10,704 nucleotides of DNA, taken from CAYWMD01 sp964458575. GTDB taxonomy: Bacteria; Verrucomicrobiota; Verrucomicrobiia; Limisphaerales; JADLHS01. Under the pieces are notes generated by a model. It was not told the DNA's origin. It saw nothing but the letters and a program-made list of their open reading frames with translations, and made no database searches. Positions 6,925 to 10,704 of this stretch are shown here, piece by piece (the stretch's first letter is position 1; the number at the start of each line of letters is the position of its first letter). The position numbers were made by a program, and so were the translations under genes. Location of the stretch: positions 1 to 10,704 of the forward strand of contig CAYWMD010000101.1 in the NCBI GenBank assembly GCA_964458575.1, read 5' to 3'.

Positions 6925-7650
6925 ATGAAGACTCCAATCAAACTCGCGATGATTGGCGCGCTGGGAGTACTGACCAGCACGGCCAGCCTCGCCCAGCCAA
7001 ACCCCGGCGACGATGCATCGCCGCCCAATCCAACTCGTAATCGGCCGGGTTTCGACGGCCCCGGCCCGGCAGCGCCCCGACAGGTGTTGCTGGAAAAATA
7101 CGATGCTAACAAAGATGGCAAGCTCGATGACAAGGAATTCAGCAATCTGGGGAAAGACGTCTTTGAAGGCAAACTGCCGCCGCCCGGTCGCGGCCCGGGC
7201 CCGGGTTTTCCAGGCGAGCGGAGCGGTCGCGGTTTTGGGCCGCAACGCCGGGGCGGTCCAGATGGTCCCGAGTTCGGCGCGTCTGAACGCCCCGGACCTC
7301 GAGGTGACAGAGATCGCATCCCCAGCCCGCGTGAAGATCGGATGAGTGATGGACCCGGCCCCCGTTCAGGTCGAATGATGGATCGCGGCAGCATCGGCGA
7401 AGACGGCGGCCCTGACCGACCACCCATGGCACGCGGTCCGCGAGGGTTCGGAAGGCCCGATTCCGAGGAAGGGAAGCAAATGGCCGCGCGGCATCGTCAG
7501 GAGTTCATCAAAAAGTACGATGCGAACGGCGATGGGAAGCTGGACGCTCCTGAGCGGGAGGCGATTGGCAAAGATATTGAGGATGGGAAGTTGCTACCCC
7601 CGCCGTTGCCACCTGCGGGACGCGAAGACGCACGTCCGAAAGAACAATAA
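6925..7650 (+). CDS. Exported EF-hand protein with Gly/Pro/Arg-rich linker (241 aa)
   Basis: A signal peptide spans residues 1-23 (MKTPIKLAMIGALGVLTSTASLA), with probable cleavage before Q24. Two canonical EF-hand loops follow, DANKDGKLDDKE at 60-71 and DANGDGKLDAPE at 199-210. Both have D1, N3, D5, G6, L8, D9 and E12, so calcium binding is expected. The segments around them are clearly related to each other: LLEKYDA...GKDVFEGKLPPP and FIKKYDA...GKDIEDGKLLPPP. They look like an internal duplication. Between them are about 125 residues dominated by Gly, Pro, Arg and Asp, probably disordered. Similar EF-hand proteins with low-complexity linkers are common in Planctomycetes and Verrucomicrobia, with functions mostly unknown. 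ATG 6925 is favoured because it starts the signal peptide; an upstream in-frame ATG at 6865 would add 20 charged residues. No Shine-Dalgarno is present. Confidence 0.85.
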   Translation: MKTPIKLAMIGALGVLTSTASLAQPNPGDDASPPNPTRNRPGFDGPGPAAPRQVLLEKYDANKDGKLDDKEFSNLGKDVFEGKLPPPGRGPGPGFPGERSGRGFGPQRRGGPDGPEFGASERPGPRGDRDRIPSPREDRMSDGPGPRSGRMMDRGSIGEDGGPDRPPMARGPRGFGRPDSEEGKQMAARHRQEFIKKYDANGDGKLDAPEREAIGKDIEDGKLLPPPLPPAGREDARPKEQ

Positions 7651-7670
7651 TAACCTTGGCAAACTGTCGT

Positions 7671-7697
7671 GCCCGCGAGCCGGCCCGGTTCGCGGGC
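7671..7697 (+). terminator. GC-rich hairpin after the EF-hand gene, possible terminator
   Basis: GCCCGCGA (7671-7678) pairs perfectly with TCGCGGGC (7690-7697) around an 11-base GC-rich loop, 20 bases after the stop. The sequence after it (ATATTCAGTTTTCC) is only loosely T-rich, so termination is plausible but not certain. Confidence 0.45.
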
Positions 7698-7985
7698 ATA
7701 TTCAGTTTTCCAGGTGCTGCTTGCGAGATCGAGCGGTTTGCCCGGATACACGGTTCACCACGGGAGGAATCGTCGGGAGCAACATACCGGCTTCATCGGA
7801 GAGCTTATAGCCAACAAGCGGGGAAATTGGGTGGGTGTGGGAAGAAAAGTAGCAAACCTTCGCCTGAACTTCTCTTAACCGAATGACAATCCGATCTTGT
7901 TCGTATAGCGTTGGCCATCAATGTTTTGAAAACAAGCTCAATTCACGGCAATTTGCCCGTACGTTCCTGTATGGAGGATCGAACG

Positions 7986-8021
7986 ATGGTATTTGGGGTG
8001 TTGGCTGCAATTATTCGTTGA
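7986..8021 (+). CDS. Possible 11-codon leader peptide with strong ribosome binding site
   Basis: The sequence GGAGGA at 7973-7978 lies 7 bases before ATG 7986, an ideal Shine-Dalgarno in a window where almost no other gene has one. The frame reads MVFGVLAAIIR and stops at TGA 8019-8021. The ATCCTCC immediately after the stop (8023-8029) is complementary to the Shine-Dalgarno, so ribosomes on this frame and the hairpin would compete. It has no run of a single amino acid of the kind used in classical attenuation. It could be a chance match. Confidence 0.25.
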   Translation: MVFGVLAAIIR

Positions 8022-8096
8022 AATCCTCCGCGAATTCATTACCATGACGGCGCGTCAGTCTTCCGGTGTTCGTGGTTTCCGAAAGGTCTAGGTCAG

Positions 8097-8128
8097 AAAT
8101 CGGTTAACATGGGTCCGCCAACCGATTT
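8097..8128. promoter_or_regulatory. 9-bp perfect inverted repeat upstream of rpoD
   Basis: AAATCGGTT (8097-8105) and AACCGATTT (8120-8128) are exact reverse complements separated by 14 bases. The centre-to-centre distance is 23 bases, about two helical turns, which would suit a dimeric DNA-binding protein. It could equally be an RNA hairpin in the leader. It lies about 70 bases before the rpoD start. Confidence 0.4.
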
Positions 8129-8188
8129 GCCAACGAACCGTAAGGCTGTTGAATAATTTCTGAACCAGAACGGACGAAACGGCGTCAG

Positions 8189-8194
8189 TATAAT
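8189..8194 (+). promoter_or_regulatory. Perfect TATAAT abutting the rpoD ATG
   Basis: The exact -10 consensus TATAAT lies directly against the ATG at 8195. If used, transcription would begin near 8201, inside the annotated coding sequence, and the real start would have to lie downstream, such as GTG 8282. No convincing -35 stands 16-18 bases upstream (CAGAAC occupies that place), so this may be chance. Confidence 0.25.
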
Positions 8195-10075
8195 ATGTTG
8201 AATCGAAAAGATATCAGATCGCCCGGCCCTGCAGCCGGCCCCAGACGGGGTGGCAAAGGCGTTGGAGCGACAAAGGCATTTGTGGTGGGCCGACGGTTTG
8301 TGCTCGCAAGCGCGAAGCGCAAGCTGACTCCCGAGGGTAACGGGAAATCGGCCGGAAAAGAAAACGGCCAGAGAAAGGGTGATCCGAAGACCGATCCCAA
8401 AAATGCCGGGACACAACATCCCCCCGGCATCACCATCAACCCCACCGCCGCCGGCATTGACCTGACCGAGACGGTCAAGACCCTGCTGCACCTCGCGCAG
8501 GAAAATGGCTACGTCACTTACGACGACATCAACGATATTTTGCCCGATGGGCTGAACCCGGACGATCTGGATCAACTGTTCAGCAAGTTGCGAAGTCTGG
8601 ACGTGGAAATCGTTGACCAAGCCGAGGCAGAACGCGCCAAGCCCGCGGAGCCAGAGGAGGACGAGGATGCGCGGCTTGAGATTCTGGACGATCCGGTGCG
8701 CATGTACATGAACCAGATGGGCAAGGTGCCTCTGCTCACGCGCGAACAGGAAGTCGAGATTTGCAAACGCATCGAGGATGCGGAACTCGACATGAAGCGG
8801 ATCGTTTACGGCCTCGGTTTCACGGCCAAGGAACACATTGCCATTGCGGAAAAGCTGCTGGCGGAACCACCAAAGGAACGCTTCGACCGCGTGGTGGTGG
8901 ACAAGAAGATTGCCAATCGTGAAGGTCACCTGCGCGACCTGCGGCGGCTCATCAAGATGGTCCATGCGCGCGACCAGAAGGTGGACGCCAAGTATGCGGC
9001 CTGGCAGAAGGCATCGCAAAAAGGCCGCAAGGAGCGCCTGAAACGGGAACTGGAAAAACTCGGCGCCAAGTTGCAGGAGTTTTTCCCGCGCTTCGCTTAC
9101 AAACAGAAGGTCGTCGAGGAAATGATCGTCGTGGCCGGCAACGTCCACGAAAAATTCAAAGCCAGCGGGCGGCTCATCCAGGAGGTGGAAGCCCTGCGCA
9201 CTTCGGGTGAACGGCGCGCCATCATCGAAGCCGAACGCGCCAAGATCCGGACCCTGGAACTGTTCGTCCGCCTGTCACGCGAGGAGTATAATGCAGCGTT
9301 TGTCGCATTGAAATCCGCGGCGGATCGTGCGCATCAGGCAAAAACCCACATGGCGGAGGCCAACTTGCGCCTGGTGGTTTCCGTCGCGAAGAAATACACC
9401 AACCGCGGCCAGTCCTTTCTGGATTTGATTCAAGAGGGAAACATCGGCTTGATGAAGGGTGTTGAGAAATTCGAGTATCGCCGTGGTTACAAGTTTTCGA
9501 CCTATGCGATCTGGTGGATCCGGCAGGCCATCACCCGCTCGATCGCCGACCAGGCTCGCACCATCCGCATCCCGGTGCACATGATTGAAATCATGAACAA
9601 GCTCTGGCGGGCGCAGAAGCAGCTCACCCAGGAATTGGGGCGCGAACCAACCCCGGAGGAACTCGCCGACGAAATGCACATGCCCGTTTCGCGCATCAAC
9701 GCGCTGCTCAAGATGGCGCAGCAGCCGGTGTCGCTGCATGCGCCGGTTGGCGACGACGGCGACGTGAGCGTTGGCGATTTCATCGAGGACAAATCGGCCG
9801 AGAATCCATCCGATGTGACCAGCTACAGCCTGCTCAAGGAAAAACTCGGCGACGTGCTGACCACGTTGACCGAACGCGAACGCAAAATTCTCGAAATGCG
9901 TTTCGGCCTGGCGGACGGTTACGAGCGGACGCTGGAAGAAATCGGCAAGATGTACAACGTAACGCGCGAGCGCATCCGGCAGATCGAAGCGAAGGCGCTG
10001 CGGAAACTGCGGCATCCCACGCGCGTGCGTCATTTGCAGGGCTTCCTGGAAACGGAAGAGGCCACGGCTGCTTAA
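8195..10075 (+). CDS. rpoD: RNA polymerase primary sigma factor RpoD (sigma-70)
   Basis: All regions of a primary sigma factor are present in 626 residues. A variable basic N-terminus (about 1-85) precedes region 1.1 (about 86-140, with LLHLAQENGYVTYDDIND). Region 1.2 has DDPVRMYMNQMGKVPLLTRE near residue 166. A charged, coiled-coil-prone non-conserved region runs to about 385. Region 2 includes ANLRLVVSVAKKY near 388, DLIQEGNIGLMKGVEKFEY and the promoter-melting/-10 helix YAIWWIRQAITRSIADQ from Y437. Region 3 contains RIPVHMIEIMNKL. Region 4.2 has the helix-turn-helix from T579 (TLEEIGKMYNVTRERIRQIE), which reads the -35. The protein directs RNA polymerase to housekeeping promoters. The start is uncertain: ATG 8195 has no Shine-Dalgarno, whereas GTG 8282 has AAAGG 5 bases before it. 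The gene appears monocistronic, ending in a strong terminator. Confidence 0.97.
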   Translation: MLNRKDIRSPGPAAGPRRGGKGVGATKAFVVGRRFVLASAKRKLTPEGNGKSAGKENGQRKGDPKTDPKNAGTQHPPGITINPTAAGIDLTETVKTLLHLAQENGYVTYDDINDILPDGLNPDDLDQLFSKLRSLDVEIVDQAEAERAKPAEPEEDEDARLEILDDPVRMYMNQMGKVPLLTREQEVEICKRIEDAELDMKRIVYGLGFTAKEHIAIAEKLLAEPPKERFDRVVVDKKIANREGHLRDLRRLIKMVHARDQKVDAKYAAWQKASQKGRKERLKRELEKLGAKLQEFFPRFAYKQKVVEEMIVVAGNVHEKFKASGRLIQEVEALRTSGERRAIIEAERAKIRTLELFVRLSREEYNAAFVALKSAADRAHQAKTHMAEANLRLVVSVAKKYTNRGQSFLDLIQEGNIGLMKGVEKFEYRRGYKFSTYAIWWIRQAITRSIADQARTIRIPVHMIEIMNKLWRAQKQLTQELGREPTPEELADEMHMPVSRINALLKMAQQPVSLHAPVGDDGDVSVGDFIEDKSAENPSDVTSYSLLKEKLGDVLTTLTERERKILEMRFGLADGYERTLEEIGKMYNVTRERIRQIEAKALRKLRHPTRVRHLQGFLETEEATAA

Positions 10076-10098
10076 ACCTGGCAGATCGAGAGTGTGTT

Positions 10099-10131
10099 GC
10101 CCGGATCGGCGAAAGCTGGTCCGGGCGTTTT
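10099..10131 (+). terminator. Intrinsic terminator of rpoD
   Basis: A 12-pair stem (GCCCGGATCGGC at 10099-10110 with GCTGGTCCGGGC at 10115-10126, including two G-T wobbles) is capped by a GAAA tetraloop and followed by GTTTTC. It starts 23 bases after the rpoD stop and ends 40 bases before the next gene, so it separates the two transcripts. Confidence 0.88.
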
Positions 10132-10171
10132 CATACTTCCCCCGGGCTGGCTGTGCAGTTACGATAGGCAC

Positions 10172-10549
10172 ATGAAAGCTCGAAACGTCTGCAAGACCGC
10201 TTTGGCCTGCTGTGGGGTCATCGCTCTGTTCGGATTGTTGCTCGTCGGTTGCGCGACTTCAAAAACCGATTGGAACAGCCGTGTCGGCAGTTACACCTAC
10301 GATCAAGCGGTACTGGAGATGGGGCCGCCGGACAAACAAACCAAACTGTCCGACGGTAAAACCGTGGCCGAATGGTATTCACGCAGTTCCGGCGGGAGCG
10401 GGTTGAGCATCGGCGTGGGCGGCGGTTCGTACGGCAGCCATGGCGGGATGGGGGTGGGCGTGAGTCAATCCGTTGACTCCGGGAGCAGCGTCCGCGGTCT
10501 GAAGCTGGTGTTTGGCACTGATGGAAGACTGAGTTCCTGGTCGAAATGA
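10172..10549 (+). CDS. Gly-rich lipoprotein with a BamE/SmpA-like motif (125 aa)
   Basis: The signal peptide runs from MKARNVCK through a hydrophobic core to the lipobox L24-V25-G26-C27, so the mature protein begins at a lipidated C27. A short domain follows with RVGSYTYDQAVLEMGPPDK (about 37-55) and LSDGKTVAEWYS. This recalls the BamE/SmpA lipoprotein pattern of a helix leading to a G-x-P turn and then a DG strand, though the match is short and I do not claim a BAM-complex role. A Gly/Ser-rich stretch (about 72-105) comes next, then a closing strand pair GLKLVFGTDGRLSSW. ATG 10172 is chosen because it begins the signal peptide; frame upstream to 10094 overlaps the rpoD terminator. No good Shine-Dalgarno is present. 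Confidence 0.82.
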   Translation: MKARNVCKTALACCGVIALFGLLLVGCATSKTDWNSRVGSYTYDQAVLEMGPPDKQTKLSDGKTVAEWYSRSSGGSGLSIGVGGGSYGSHGGMGVGVSQSVDSGSSVRGLKLVFGTDGRLSSWSK

Positions 10550-10609
10550 TTTGAACGGGATGTGCACAAACCGGGGGGCTGCCCATCACGCCCCGATGAC
10601 TCATTGCGT

Positions 10610-10640
10610 TTGACAGGAGAGGCCCTGTCCGTGAAATATT
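10610..10640 (+). promoter_or_regulatory. Promoter of the tRNA gene
   Basis: A perfect TTGACA (-35) at 10610-10615 is followed 18 bases later by AAATAT (10634-10639). Transcription would start near 10646, about 5 bases before the mature tRNA end. A 6-base inverted repeat, GACAGG (10612-10617) and CCTGTC (10624-10629), overlaps the -35. Confidence 0.55.
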
Positions 10641-10650
10641 TGGTCCGGTT

Positions 10651-10704
<54 letters not shown>

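Larger units (their letters stand above)
7698..8188 (+). promoter_or_regulatory. Long leader/intergenic region upstream of rpoD
   Basis: This stretch of about 490 bases has no long credible gene. The short frames in it lack codon bias, and the one at 7669-7878 reads like random sequence. It does hold several inverted repeats: TGTTTT-G-AAAACA at 7922-7934, GGAGGAT/ATCCTCC at 7973-7979 and 8023-8029, TGACG-GCG-CGTCA at 8045-8057, and AAATCGGTT/AACCGATTT at 8097-8105 and 8120-8128. A weak promoter-like pair, ATGACA (7883-7888) and TATAGC (7904-7909), has a short 15-base spacer. The cluster suggests a regulated leader for rpoD but does not prove one. Confidence 0.4.

Noticed and set aside
7669..7878. 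A 69-codon frame in the gap between the EF-hand gene and rpoD
   Set aside because: It starts inside the hairpin after the EF-hand gene, has no ribosome site, and its product has no domain, signal or composition typical of the neighbouring genes.
8093..9148. A 351-codon open frame on the minus strand opposite rpoD
   Set aside because: It is antisense to the unmistakable sigma-factor coding sequence, and its product is rich in Leu, His, Phe and Val with no recognisable motif. High GC with strong codon bias commonly leaves such frames open.
10571..10595. CGGGG/CCCCG pairing after the last lipoprotein gene as a terminator
   Set aside because: The stem has only five pairs with a long loop, and no T-run follows.

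Overview
The window looks like chromosomal DNA of a Verrucomicrobiota bacterium, probably of the Pedosphaera/Limisphaerales type. The support is a primary sigma factor with an N-terminal segment of that style, several lipoproteins and membrane proteins of a kind common there, a general lack of Shine-Dalgarno sequences, and palindromic repeats inserted in-frame in a gene. The lineage is my inference from protein and DNA style, not a database result. The DNA is GC-rich by eye, and I see no phage, transposase, plasmid or CRISPR genes.

Left arm, minus strand, 1-4514. Read in the direction of transcription, the genes are: a B12-binding-type radical SAM protein (4514-2844); a small two-helix membrane protein overlapping it by ATGA (2847-2644); D-aminoacyl-tRNA deacylase, dtd (2631-2179); a single-pass membrane protein (2111-1716); a small lipoprotein (1634-1356); and a secreted glycoside-hydrolase-like beta-propeller protein running off the left edge (1264 to beyond 1). 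The first three are tightly packed and probably one transcript. The others have gaps of 67 to 91 bases. The radical SAM gene carries two short palindromic repeat insertions that keep the frame open and add low-complexity peptide.

Right arm, plus strand, 4617 to the end. A YbaK/ProX-type aminoacyl-tRNA deacylase (4617-5078) diverges from the radical SAM gene. Two enzymes that clear mischarged tRNA, Dtd and the YbaK-type protein, thus flank one small operon. Next come a membrane-anchored protein of 494 residues whose C-terminal end resembles the globular head of a type II secretion pseudopilin (5208-6692), and an exported protein with two EF-hands joined by a Gly/Pro/Arg-rich linker (6925-7650). 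A 544-base gene-free region follows. It holds several inverted repeats and a possible 11-codon leader ORF whose ribosome binding site can be sequestered. Then come the primary sigma factor rpoD (8195-10075), a clear intrinsic terminator, a lipoprotein with a BamE-like motif (10172-10549), and the start of a CAU-anticodon tRNA with its own promoter, cut by the window end.

Most of the window is ordinary. The points most worth a second look are the in-frame repeats in the radical SAM gene, the rpoD leader region and its uncertain start codon, and the pseudopilin-like tail on a non-pilin protein. I did not find a clear new multi-gene system.
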